Counted from the stretch's first letter, positions 1 to 7,757 are shown. The stretch: 50,701 nt of DNA from Candidatus Gastranaerophilales bacterium (GCA_944323595.1 CALUTF010000011.1:1-50701), one strand, 5' to 3'. Numbers and translations are program-made. The notes: a model not told the origin generated them from the sequence alone.

Positions 1-84
1 GTTAAAGAAGGCATCAAAAAAGAAGATGCTGAAGCTATCAAAAAACAACTTGAAGCTGCTGGCGCAACTGTAGAAATCAAGTAG
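1..84 (+). CDS. rplL: Ribosomal protein L7/L12, C-terminal end (partial)
   Basis: The first 27 codons end in VEIK-stop and match the C-terminal alpha/beta domain of L7/L12 (VKEGIKKEDAEAIKKQLEAAGA). The start lies outside the window. L7/L12 forms the ribosomal stalk that recruits translation GTPases. It is followed directly by a strong terminator, so it ends its transcription unit. In many bacteria rplL lies just after rplK-rplA-rplJ; here rplK-rplA are about 10.6 kb further on, so the cluster has been split or rearranged. Confidence 0.9.
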   Translation, partial: VKEGIKKEDAEAIKKQLEAAGATVEIK

Positions 85-105
85 TTGATTTTCTAAAATC
101 TTTAA

Positions 106-142
106 AAACAAGCTCCGTTGTTATTTCGGGGCTTGTTTTTTG
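106..142 (+). terminator. Rho-independent terminator after rplL
   Basis: Arms AAACAAGCTCC (106-116) and GGGGCTTGTTT (128-138) pair over 11 bases with one G-U, and the hairpin is followed by a run of T. It lies 22 bases after the rplL stop. Confidence 0.85.
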
Positions 143-183
143 TGCGCACGGATGTTAAAATTTAGTTGGAAGAGTTGGTTAAT

Positions 184-603
184 ATGAAAAAATTAGTTTT
201 AGTAATCCCTGTGTTTGTAATTATATGTGCATGTTCTGCGATATGTGCACAGACGGATGAATTTGTGCAAAGTTTTATGACATGTACACCTTATAGAGAG
301 AACAACAGGAGCGAAATGTTCGGTATGGAGGTGACTTCATCTCTGGAAGTTCTCGGTCGCCGCGGCGGTTTGTGCGGGTTTAGAAGTTCAATAAATACAC
401 AGGCTGGTAGTGCAAATATTGAATGTAATTTTACGGATGAACAGATTGCTGAACTTGTTGGTTCTATGCAGGCAAATGCTTCTGAAATTGAGGCTGTTGC
501 CCGTCAGGGACTTGATTCCAATCCGCAAATCGGTGAAAATCCTGCTGTTGTTATTTTTAATAAATATTTTACTGATACTTCGGTTTGCAGCGTTACAAAT
601 TAA
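184..603 (+). CDS. Small exported protein of unknown function
   Basis: About 139 residues. An upstream in-frame TTG at 166 exists, but ATG 184 is preferred because GGAAGAG (168-174) sits nine bases before it and the protein then begins with a classical signal peptide (MKKLVLVIPVFVIICACSA, likely cut after AICA). The mature part has few cysteines (TCTPY, LCGF, ECNF, SVCS), which may form disulfides in the periplasm. I recognise no family. It precedes another Cys-containing exported protein, so the two may be related in role, but no sequence similarity is obvious. Confidence 0.7.
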   Translation: MKKLVLVIPVFVIICACSAICAQTDEFVQSFMTCTPYRENNRSEMFGMEVTSSLEVLGRRGGLCGFRSSINTQAGSANIECNFTDEQIAELVGSMQANASEIEAVARQGLDSNPQIGENPAVVIFNKYFTDTSVCSVTN

Positions 604-679
604 AATATATAGTAGACAAGCTTAAGATGCAGTGATATAATTCTGTTAAATTTAGTGTTTCTTAATCAGGAGTTAAAAA

Positions 680-1057
680 TTGAATAGAATTGTCTCTTCA
701 GGTGTTTTATTTACTTGTATTTTAGGTTTAAGTGCTGTAGCTTGTAATGTTCCGCAGTTTCATTGTGATGGTTTTGAGAAAGGGTATATTTATTCGCCGG
801 AGCAAGGTGCAGAAGAAAGCTGCAAATGGCTGAACGGTACAGATGATTATAATCTATGCCTGAATGAGTATAACAAAATGCTCAGAGCTTATGAAGACGG
901 TGAATGCACTCCGATTTTAACTGAAAAGCATACTTCCGATTCAGGCGAAACTGTTTGTAAAGTCTATTATTTTGGTGACAGAATTCTGCAGCGTATAAAG
1001 TGCAAAGGTCCGGAAGCCGGTATACTTGAGGCTAAAGTTAAAGAAAAATTTAATTAA
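680..1057 (+). CDS. Small Cys-rich exported protein, unknown function
   Basis: 125 residues starting at a TTG, chosen because AGGAG (668-672) lies seven bases upstream and the N-terminus reads as a signal peptide (MNRIVSSGVLFTCILGLSAVAC). Cleavage could be by signal peptidase I after AVA or, less likely, lipoprotein processing at the Cys, since the residue at -3 is Ala rather than Leu. The mature part has at least six cysteines, an even-number pattern suggestive of disulfides. No family recognised. It ends two bases before the stop of the convergent XRE gene. Confidence 0.65.
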   Translation: MNRIVSSGVLFTCILGLSAVACNVPQFHCDGFEKGYIYSPEQGAEESCKWLNGTDDYNLCLNEYNKMLRAYEDGECTPILTEKHTSDSGETVCKVYYFGDRILQRIKCKGPEAGILEAKVKEKFN

Positions 1058-1058
1058 T

Positions 1059-1286
1059 TTACAGTACGAAATATAATAAATCCCGTATATCCATTTCAAA
1101 AGCATTTGCAATATTTTCAAGATTTTTTATAGTAATATTGCTTTCTCCGCGTTCTACCAATCCTATAAAATTTCTGTTCAGATTGGCAAGTTCCGCAAGT
1201 TTTTCCTGTGACATTTTTCGTTTTTGTCGTTCTACGCGGATTTTTAGACCTAATTTTTGTACAGAATTGTTGTTTATTTTTTCCAT
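1059..1286 (-). CDS. XRE-family HTH transcriptional regulator
   Basis: 75 residues forming a bare Cro/CI-type helix-turn-helix: GLKIRVERQKRKMSQEKLAE, then NLNRNFIGLVERGESNITI, the typical five-helix fold with no effector domain. Such single-domain proteins bind short palindromes as dimers. It is divergent from the prepilin-like gene, with an imperfect 18-base palindrome in the gap, so control of itself and/or of that gene is plausible but inferred. A TATAAT on its strand (1310-1305) lies 18 bases before its ATG. Confidence 0.85.
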   Translation of the reverse strand: MEKINNNSVQKLGLKIRVERQKRKMSQEKLAELANLNRNFIGLVERGESNITIKNLENIANAFEMDIRDLLYFVL

Positions 1287-1304
1287 ACATAAATTTTAAT
1301 AACT

Positions 1305-1357
1305 ATTATATTGACATTCCACCCTATATAGTGTTAATATGACTAATATATTGGTCA
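1305..1357. promoter_or_regulatory. Divergent promoter region with imperfect palindrome
   Basis: Toward the prepilin gene: TTGACA at 1311-1316, an 18-base spacer and TAATAT at 1335-1340. Toward the regulator: TATAAT on the minus strand at 1310-1305. Immediately downstream of the plus -10 lies TGACTAAT-AT-ATTGGTCA (1340-1357), arms 7 of 8 complementary. Its position over the expected start of transcription suits a repressor site; the adjacent XRE protein is the natural candidate. Confidence 0.6.
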
Positions 1358-1373
1358 ATAATTAAGGATAGTT

Positions 1374-2093
1374 ATGATAAAAAAGAAAGCGTTCACGTTA
1401 GCAGAGGTGTTGATAACTCTTGGTGTAATTGGAGTTGTTGCAGCTATGACATTGCCGATATTAATACAGAAATATAAGAGAGTTGTTGTAGAAACGCAGT
1501 TGCGGCGGGAGTATGCTTTAATTGCAAATGCCGTAAAATGGGCTGAGGTTGATAATGGTACCGGTTTTCAAATAGGAGCCGGAAATTTTGATGAAACGAA
1601 TGACGTAAACGGATTTGGCTATGAGCATAGTGAGGCTGTTTTTGAACAATATTTTAAAAAATATTTTAAAATTATATATACATATAACCGTAATGAAACT
1701 TCAGCAAAATTCAGGTATCAGGGACAAGAGGGCGGTTTACGTTCTATCAGTCATGCAAAATGTGTGAAGATTATTGATGGGACTGCACTTTGTTATATTG
1801 CTGCAGGAAACAGTGATACGATGGGATATTTTTATGTATTCCTTGAGCCTGAGAAAGAAGTAAAAATTGCAGGGCGTGATGTATTTTCTTTTGAATTTAA
1901 CCGGACAGGCGGAACATATAAGTTATATAGCCGATTAGATGATCATTATAACGAATCACAGCGCAATGAGGTCATAAATGCCTGCACTGCTCCGTCAGAA
2001 TACTGGGGGATTTGGCCGCGTCCGATGACTTGTACTTTTTTAATATGGAAAAATAATTTTAATATACCTGATGATTATCCAATAAAATTTTAG
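1374..2093 (+). CDS. Type IV pilin-like / type II secretion pseudopilin-like protein
   Basis: 239 residues. The N-terminus is a class III prepilin signal: basic MIKKKA, then FTLAEVLITLGVIGVVAAMTLP, with cleavage before Phe and the conserved Glu at mature position 5. After the hydrophobic helix comes a polar globular domain with a few cysteines (AKCVKI, TALCY, NACTAP, MTCTF). It stands alone, without pilus assembly genes, so it may be a minor pilin or an exported pseudopilin. An AAGGATA sequence upstream of ATG 1374 serves as ribosome binding site. Confidence 0.8.
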   Translation: MIKKKAFTLAEVLITLGVIGVVAAMTLPILIQKYKRVVVETQLRREYALIANAVKWAEVDNGTGFQIGAGNFDETNDVNGFGYEHSEAVFEQYFKKYFKIIYTYNRNETSAKFRYQGQEGGLRSISHAKCVKIIDGTALCYIAAGNSDTMGYFYVFLEPEKEVKIAGRDVFSFEFNRTGGTYKLYSRLDDHYNESQRNEVINACTAPSEYWGIWPRPMTCTFLIWKNNFNIPDDYPIKF

Positions 2094-2153
2094 CGATAAC
2101 TCAGGCTATCCTGATTTTATTGTTTTAATAACCGAACGGAACAATCAGAGAGC

Positions 2154-2777
2154 TTATATGCATAACTTTTGATATTCACAGTACCGGCAGTTGTTTGTAT
2201 TTTGGGGGAATTCGGTTGAGTTCATTTTCTCCAGCACATCAGAGAGAATTTTTTCATATTCGGATTGTTTTTCTTTTGAAAATTCGATTATTTTATTCTC
2301 ATTATTTTTCAGGTCTATGTACACAAATTTTATGCAGGTTGTATTTAGAAGTTTTGATGCACAGTAGAGATAAATCATTGTCTGGTAGTCATATTCAGGG
2401 TTTTGCGGGATGGAACCTGTTTTGTAATCCAGAATATAGTACATGTTTTCATCCTGCATAAGCGCATCAAGCCGTCCTCCTATCCAGTAATTATTTATTT
2501 TCGCAGATAGTGTGTATTCAGATTTAACGAATTGCTTATTGAAAAATTCATTTGTTTTAAGCTTTTGCCAAATTTCAAAATCTGCCTGCGGCAGGGCTTT
2601 TTCAAGTTTTGTTATATCCGCACCCTGCAGATAGTAAGTGGCAAGTGCGTGGATTTTTTTTCCGCGTTCAAAGGCGGAAGCTTTCTGCGGCATCACAATT
2701 TTTTTTATATATTTATATTCAAACTTGCACGGGCAATCTGCAAAAGTTTTAATCATATATGGAGAAAAATCATTCAT
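2154..2777 (-). CDS. PD-(D/E)XK nuclease of RecB/Cas4 type with probable Fe-S staple
   Basis: About 207 residues. I start it at ATG 2777 because GGGAGGTG lies five bases upstream inside the preceding gene; the longer reading frame has no such site. Active-site motifs are visible: GGRLDAL (Asp), ILDYKTG (Asp-x-Lys) and QTMIY, the QxxxY motif of RecB nucleases. A Cys pair near the N-terminus (DCPC) and a C-terminal CRYCEYQKLC match the four-cysteine iron-sulfur staple of AddB and Cas4 nucleases. Start overlaps the helicase stop by eight bases, implying translational coupling and a shared complex. No cas genes are near, so a helicase-nuclease partner is the better reading. Confidence 0.8.
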   Translation of the reverse strand: MNDFSPYMIKTFADCPCKFEYKYIKKIVMPQKASAFERGKKIHALATYYLQGADITKLEKALPQADFEIWQKLKTNEFFNKQFVKSEYTLSAKINNYWIGGRLDALMQDENMYYILDYKTGSIPQNPEYDYQTMIYLYCASKLLNTTCIKFVYIDLKNNENKIIEFSKEKQSEYEKILSDVLEKMNSTEFPQNTNNCRYCEYQKLCI

Positions 2778-5700
2778 ATTGCACCTCCCGTAAAATATCA
2801 GAGAATATAATGCTTGGTTCCTGCTGAACAAGTTTTTCAAAAGATTTTGTTTTTGTACTGACGGTAAAGAACAATTTCTTTTTAGCTCTGGTTATGGCAA
2901 CGTATAAAAGCCTTAAATTTTCCGATATAAGCTCCTGCTTGAGGTCAAATTCCGTTTTGGGCTTATATTCTGGATTAAGCCTTCTTATATTTTCCATAAA
3001 ATCAGATGATTTCAATTTTATTTGTTCAAAATCCAGAGTCAGACTTTTTTCTGTCATCTCCGGAATAAATACATAGTCAAACTCATCCCCTTTTGATTTA
3101 TGAAGTGTCATAATCTGAACTTTGCCTTCTAAAAATTCACGGTTGGATTCGTCTTCTTCCGAAAAGAATTTAAACCCGCTCAACGACGGCTTTTTAGCTA
3201 ATTCTCCCAGCCTTTCTGATATATAAGTAAGATTTTTGTTTGTTACACTTATCCGTTTAATTAAGGTTGAAATCAGGTATACGTTGGATTTTTCAATTTC
3301 ACTTTTAAAATAATAACGACCTATTTTAATGGCAAGTTCTTCTGCAGTGAGGTACGGAAAAGAGAGCCAGTAAGTTAAATCCCAGTAGAATTGCTCAAGA
3401 TATTGATTATTTAAATCGTCGCAGTTCATCTGTACAAAAGGAATTTCAAATTTTCTTATTTCTGTTCCCATCCGTTGTTTATACAGTCCGAGTTCCGCCA
3501 GAATTTCATAGTTATCAGCAATTACATTATTGTCAAAAGGTGTTAAAATCATTTGGATGACAGCAAAAATCCCTTTAAATATAGATTTTTGTTCAAGGCA
3601 TTCGCTTCTGGTAATACTTTTCAGCCCGCTGTCATTTATAAAATTCTGCCACTGTGCAACCTGATAATTGTTTCTGAGTAGAATTCCGACAGTGGCTTTC
3701 GGGTCTTTTTCAAATGTATTTTTGATAACTTTTAGAATATAATTTCTTTCTTCAAAGTAGTTTTCGAATATTTTAGCGGTAATGGCATTTTTCTGAACCG
3801 GATTTTTGCCGTCAACAGGATGCATAAATATTTTGAAAAAAGCATTTCTTGTTTCGTCATTAGTTTCTGCCCAGTTAACGAGATTATTTGCCAGTTTCCA
3901 GACATCTTCCGTACATCTTTGGGAGCAATCCATACTGACGCTGTTGCTTTCTGAGATAAATTTTCTGAACCCCTCAACATCGGCGTTTGAAAAAGTTGTT
4001 GTGATTGCCTGATTAATATCTCCGCAGCGGATAAGGTTTTTGTGCTTAGCGCTCAAGAGGTTGATGAGCCGCTGCTGGATTGAAGATGAATCCTGTGCTT
4101 CGTCTTCAATAATATAATGACAGATTTCCTGATAGTGTTTTAGGATATCTTCGTTTTCTTCGAGGAGTTTTACTGATGAAATCAGCATGTCATCGTAATC
4201 AATGAGATTTGATTCACTCATTATTCTGCTGTATTCGTTAAAAAATTCAAAGAATTTTTTTAGTTTTGCATCCGCAATACCGGCGGGCTGAATTCCCTGT
4301 GAGATTTTGAAAACGGAAGCAGCTCTGTCAAATTCTTCGGTTTCTGTTTTTTTGAGTTTTAATTTGGCAGAAATTTCTTTAACTATTCTGGTTCTTTGTG
4401 AATCATCGCAAATTTCAAAATCAGAGGACAGCCCGAGTCGTTCAAAATTCCCGTTTTCTTTCAAAATCCTGAGCGCAAGCCCGTGGATGGTACTGATATT
4501 AGGAAGTTGAGATGAATTCTGGCGTATATTTTTTATTCTTTCTCTGAAATTTCTTGCAGCTGATTCCATATATGTCATAACAAATATATTTTCAGGGTTA
4601 ACGCCGCTGTCGAGAAGTTTTACTATCAATGCAAGCAGAATAGTTGTTTTTCCAGCCCCGGGGACTGCGGATATTGCCATTTTGCCGGATTTATATTCAA
4701 GTACCGGCATCTGGTCTTTACGCGGGGTAATTTTGAAAGTTTTTTCTTTCGGTAAGTCATTAATAATACATTCTTCTGCAATATAATTCTCAATCCCGCC
4801 GAGGTTTTCGACTCCGTTACCGTCAAAGAGGCTTGAAAGCGTATAAATATGTTCATCCGCACAGAGTGTCAGTTTTCGCAATATTCTTGCTGTTTTATCT
4901 TTGCCGAGCTCTAAATTGTCGTCGATGGTAAATTCATCTTTATGCCAGTCTTTCTGGAATACCCATGCGTTATACAGCGGTCCTGTGTCGCTTTTTATCC
5001 ACTCCGAACTTGATGTATCAAGCCAGAACTGGTATTTTGTCCGAACCTGATTATCTATAATTTTTTGCGGTGTTCCTATTATCAAATCACGTTCGGATAT
5101 TTCAAGCGTTGAATAAGGATTTTCCGCTATTATGGAATTTTCAATCTGGGTTATAATTTCTTGTTTTTTTGTGTCAAACTCGTCTTTGTAAATATTTTCA
5201 AAATCCTGAAGTTGTTTTATGAAAAAGTTGAATTTCTTTAAATCTTCCGGATTTATGTATGTAAAATCGCAGAGTTCAGTGAATATTTCATAAACCTGTT
5301 CTGATAACTTCAAATTGCACGTTTCAAGCTTGTTTTTCAGATGCAAAAGTTTTGAATATCTTTCGTTGTGCTCTTCAATCGGAAAGCTATATTCAATCAG
5401 AGTTTTATTGCCCGCAAAGTTTTCAAGAATATCCTTGCAGTATTTAACAGGTATCCCGAGAAAATCAGACAATACGACCCTTAAATCAAATTCCGTTAAA
5501 TCATTTTTGAGTTCGGAGGTGAGTTTTAGAATATTTAAAGATGCGAGAACAAGTTTATTTTGTATAAGTTTTTCACTACCTGAAAGGTAGACTATGTTCA
5601 AATTTTTTAGGTTTTCAGATAGTGTAAACTTTAGCATATCGTCAATGACAGGAGTAATCACTGAAATCTCGCAGGGCAGAATGTTTTTTCCGAGAAGTTC

Positions 5701-6636
5701 CTTGATTTTTTTTGTTGTTAAGTCTATCATTCCTGCACGCTTGGACGGTGAAAATACGGAAAAATGTTTGAGCGGAGTTTTTTTATCTTCTTTCACGTTA
5801 GAGAACAGAACTTCGGCATCATTTTCAAGGTTGGAAACTGTCTCAATTTCATTTACCGGTTGTTTAAACATATTTTCAAAGCCGAATACAGAGGTTTTGT
5901 CTGCGCTTAAATATCCTGAACGGCTGGCACCCTTGCGGTCAAAAGCAATAAAGACATCTTTCAGCTGCGGTGAGATATGTTTGATAAAATCCATTGCTGC
6001 CGGTGTGAGTTCGTCTGCATCATCTATAAAAAGATATTCAATGTTTTTGAAATAGTCAGTATTTTTGTATATATATTTGAAAACCAGAGTTTGTCTTAAA
6101 TAGTCAAAATCTCTCAATTGAAGAGTTTTTGCCAGAAATTTTTTTAAAGCGGCTTTTGCATCTTCGCCGAAACTTTCTTTTAGAATTTTTGTCCGCCATT
6201 CAATTTCATCATCATTGAGATTATTCTGGACTATCAGTGCGTATCTTCTGAAAAGCTGATGCAGTAATGATTTTTTTGAATTATACCCCTTGAATTTAAT
6301 ATCTTTGACAATATCTTTCATAATGAACTGTGAAACTTCCAGTCCTGCTAGATTTGGGAGTATTTCCGGATTTTGATACGGGTTAACATTTTCCAGTACC
6401 GCCCAGTTGTCAATTACCGCATTATAGACGAGCGAGAAAAAAGAATGGATTTCAAGTTTTTCGTGCGCATCAATATTCAACAGCTTTTGAACGCGTTGTG
6501 TAAAGTTTTCTTTCAAAGATGAATTCTGTACAAGTACAAGAATTTTTGAAGAACTTATATTTTCGTTCAAAAGTGCAGCGTAATTTTTAATAAGCAAATC
6601 GGTCTTTTTTGACGCTATAGAGCCGTTTATAAGCAA
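2770..6636 (-). CDS. Double SF1 helicase protein, AddB/AddA-like fusion without nuclease domain
   Basis: 1288 residues with two UvrD-type cores. The first half (about 1-600) keeps the layout but is degenerate: Walker A reads GSIASKKT (residues 5-12), Walker B reads FIDDAD (203-208), and a weak motif V-like stretch occurs near 518. The second half is complete: Walker A PGAGKTT (659-665), Walker B IIEDEAQD (842-849), motif V TLHKSKGDEFDYV and motif VI LLYVAITRAKKK near the C-terminus. An inactive core plus an active core recalls AddB plus AddA (or RecC plus RecB) joined in one chain, the nuclease being supplied by the overlapping next gene. Likely role: double-strand break processing, possibly also anti-phage. 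Start is TTG 6636, with AAAGGAGCGGG upstream; a minus TATAAT lies at 6691-6686. Confidence 0.8.
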   Translation of the reverse strand: MLINGSIASKKTDLLIKNYAALLNENISSSKILVLVQNSSLKENFTQRVQKLLNIDAHEKLEIHSFFSLVYNAVIDNWAVLENVNPYQNPEILPNLAGLEVSQFIMKDIVKDIKFKGYNSKKSLLHQLFRRYALIVQNNLNDDEIEWRTKILKESFGEDAKAALKKFLAKTLQLRDFDYLRQTLVFKYIYKNTDYFKNIEYLFIDDADELTPAAMDFIKHISPQLKDVFIAFDRKGASRSGYLSADKTSVFGFENMFKQPVNEIETVSNLENDAEVLFSNVKEDKKTPLKHFSVFSPSKRAGMIDLTTKKIKELLGKNILPCEISVITPVIDDMLKFTLSENLKNLNIVYLSGSEKLIQNKLVLASLNILKLTSELKNDLTEFDLRVVLSDFLGIPVKYCKDILENFAGNKTLIEYSFPIEEHNERYSKLLHLKNKLETCNLKLSEQVYEIFTELCDFTYINPEDLKKFNFFIKQLQDFENIYKDEFDTKKQEIITQIENSIIAENPYSTLEISERDLIIGTPQKIIDNQVRTKYQFWLDTSSSEWIKSDTGPLYNAWVFQKDWHKDEFTIDDNLELGKDKTARILRKLTLCADEHIYTLSSLFDGNGVENLGGIENYIAEECIINDLPKEKTFKITPRKDQMPVLEYKSGKMAISAVPGAGKTTILLALIVKLLDSGVNPENIFVMTYMESAARNFRERIKNIRQNSSQLPNISTIHGLALRILKENGNFERLGLSSDFEICDDSQRTRIVKEISAKLKLKKTETEEFDRAASVFKISQGIQPAGIADAKLKKFFEFFNEYSRIMSESNLIDYDDMLISSVKLLEENEDILKHYQEICHYIIEDEAQDSSSIQQRLINLLSAKHKNLIRCGDINQAITTTFSNADVEGFRKFISESNSVSMDCSQRCTEDVWKLANNLVNWAETNDETRNAFFKIFMHPVDGKNPVQKNAITAKIFENYFEERNYILKVIKNTFEKDPKATVGILLRNNYQVAQWQNFINDSGLKSITRSECLEQKSIFKGIFAVIQMILTPFDNNVIADNYEILAELGLYKQRMGTEIRKFEIPFVQMNCDDLNNQYLEQFYWDLTYWLSFPYLTAEELAIKIGRYYFKSEIEKSNVYLISTLIKRISVTNKNLTYISERLGELAKKPSLSGFKFFSEEDESNREFLEGKVQIMTLHKSKGDEFDYVFIPEMTEKSLTLDFEQIKLKSSDFMENIRRLNPEYKPKTEFDLKQELISENLRLLYVAITRAKKKLFFTVSTKTKSFEKLVQQEPSIIFSDILREVQYE

Positions 6637-6717
6637 AAATTTCCCGCTCCTTTTTCTCCTTAATTATCTTACCATAAAAATTAGTATTATAACTCCAAAT
6701 CTAATCTAAATAAACTA

Positions 6718-6746
6718 TTGCATTTTTCTGAAATTTAAGCTACTAT
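6718..6746 (+). promoter_or_regulatory. Sigma70-type promoter of the winged-helix gene
   Basis: TTGCAT (6718-6723), 17-base spacer, TACTAT (6741-6746). A second possible -10, TATAAA, lies a few bases downstream. Confidence 0.55.
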
Positions 6747-6799
6747 TTAGCTATAAATTAAGGTTAATGTACTATTTAGACAAATTGCAGGAGGTTAAG

Positions 6800-7006
6800 A
6801 TGCAAGAATTACAAGAACAAATTGGTTTATCAGCAGGTCAAATTTATGATTATTTGAACAATAACGGGGAATCAACATTTGCTAAAATTAAAAAAGAATT
6901 AGATTTGAAAGGCAATTTTGCAGATTTAGGTCTCGGCTGGTTAGCTAGAGAAGACAAAGTAGCTATTTCTAAAAAAGGTTCTTCAGTTAACGTAAGACTT
7001 AAATAG
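6800..7006 (+). CDS. Winged helix-turn-helix protein, DUF2582-like
   Basis: 68 residues. ATG 6800 is chosen over an upstream ATG at 6767 because AGGAGG (6789-6794) is five bases before it. The sequence (EQIGLSAGQIYDYLNNNGES, then KIKKELDLKG and LGLGWLAREDKVAI) matches the small winged-helix family annotated as DUF2582, known from bacteria and archaea without a settled function. Probably a DNA- or nucleoid-binding factor. It has its own promoter and terminator. Confidence 0.75.
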   Translation: MQELQEQIGLSAGQIYDYLNNNGESTFAKIKKELDLKGNFADLGLGWLAREDKVAISKKGSSVNVRLK

Positions 7007-7030
7007 TTTTAAATTATGTTTTAATTTAAC

Positions 7031-7062
7031 AAAAAACACTTCCTGATAAGGAAGTGTTTTTT
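7031..7062. terminator. Bidirectional terminator between convergent genes
   Basis: Perfect 13-base arms AAAAAACACTTCC and GGAAGTGTTTTTT with a six-base loop (TGATAA). T-runs on both strands serve the winged-helix gene and the convergent HAD gene. Confidence 0.85.
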
Positions 7063-7409
7063 TATTTATACCACGGGGTAAATGTATTAATCCTGTGTAT
7101 TGCGGAAGTGTAATCCCCGTCAAAACAGATACACCTGTCGTCAATGTATAAAAACGCCGGTTCTTTTCTGTCTGTAATACCACTTATGTAAGATGCAATT
7201 TTATTTGTTTTTAGCCAGATATTTACTAATAAAGCAGGACGGGATGAAAATATTTTCAGTTCAAAATTTTCAGCAAGTGATGCTAAAAATTCCTTTGCTC
7301 CATCTTTGATTTCAGGTATATAATTATCTTCGTAAACTCCGTTATAATTGTTTAATACTCCATCAAGATCTATCAATATAATTTTCTTTTTATATTTATT
7401 ATTTTTCAT
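7062..7409 (-). CDS. HAD-superfamily phosphatase-like protein
   Basis: 115 residues, a minimal HAD fold. Motif I is LIDLDGVLNNY with both aspartates, motif II is the Ser in KIFSSRP, and the C-terminal IDDRCICFDGD supplies the motif IV acidic residues. There is no cap domain, as in small phage- or plasmid-type HAD phosphatases and 5' nucleotidases. Substrate unknown. It is transcribed divergently from an XRE regulator through a shared palindrome, which suggests the regulator controls it. Confidence 0.75.
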   Translation of the reverse strand: MKNNKYKKKIILIDLDGVLNNYNGVYEDNYIPEIKDGAKEFLASLAENFELKIFSSRPALLVNIWLKTNKIASYISGITDRKEPAFLYIDDRCICFDGDYTSAIHRINTFTPWYK

Positions 7410-7415
7410 ATATAC

Positions 7416-7447
7416 ATATTATTATACCAGTATACGTATAATAATAT
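7416..7447. promoter_or_regulatory. Long palindrome holding divergent -10 elements
   Basis: Perfect arms ATATTATTATAC (7416-7427) and GTATAATAATAT (7436-7447) around an eight-base centre that contains GTATAC. Each arm carries a TATAAT on its own strand (7437-7442 plus; 7426-7421 minus), one facing the XRE gene and one facing the HAD gene. A dimeric repressor bound here would shut off both genes. The adjacent XRE protein is the likely binder, by inference. Confidence 0.65.
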
Positions 7448-7485
7448 ATGGGAATTGTCAATGTCAAGTATTAAAATAATATACT

Positions 7486-7713
7486 ATGGTTACTGATTTA
7501 AATAAACTACCAAAAGATCTTGGCAAGAAAATTCATATTGAGCGTATCAAAGCTGAAATCTCACAGGAAGAATTAGCTGAATGGGCTGGTGTCAGTGTTG
7601 CCACATTGAGTAAACTTGAGCGCGGAGTGGTTCTCCCTACATTGGAAACTGCGACAAGAATTGCAAATGCACTTCAATTGACTTTGCCTGAACTTTTTAC
7701 TTTCGGTTATTAA
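7486..7713 (+). CDS. XRE-family HTH transcriptional regulator
   Basis: 75 residues, a stand-alone Cro/CI helix-turn-helix: LGKKIHIERIKAEISQEELAE, then WAGVSVATLSKLERGVVLPT and TATRIANALQLTLPELF. It has the same length and plan as the regulator at 1059-1286, though sequence identity is limited to the fold core. No clear ribosome binding site precedes ATG 7486. The palindrome 40-70 bases upstream suggests autoregulation together with the divergent HAD gene, an arrangement like small addiction or stress modules, although no toxin is recognisable. Confidence 0.85.
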   Translation: MVTDLNKLPKDLGKKIHIERIKAEISQEELAEWAGVSVATLSKLERGVVLPTLETATRIANALQLTLPELFTFGY

Positions 7714-7736
7714 TTATTTTTATATTGCAAAAAAAA

Positions 7737-7757
7737 GAGCTTTCTTAGGAAAAGCTC
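7737..7757. terminator. Possible terminator hairpin after the XRE gene
   Basis: GAGCTTTC (7737-7744) can pair with GAAAAGCTC (7749-7757) with one bulge. An A-run precedes it and a short T-run follows about eight bases later, so plus-strand termination is only moderately convincing. Confidence 0.4.

Noticed and set aside
166-183. TTG start at 166 for the first exported protein
   Set aside because: The ribosome binding site GGAAGAG lies inside this stretch and serves ATG 184, which also gives a clean signal peptide.
2154-2777. Nuclease as a Cas4 of a CRISPR system
   Set aside because: No cas1, cas2 or repeat-spacer array occurs in the window, and the gene is coupled to a helicase.
2195-6055. 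Many plus-strand open frames opposite the helicase and nuclease genes (for example 5594-6055)
   Set aside because: They are antisense shadows of a long, well-conserved minus-strand gene, with no ribosome binding sites and no recognisable motifs.
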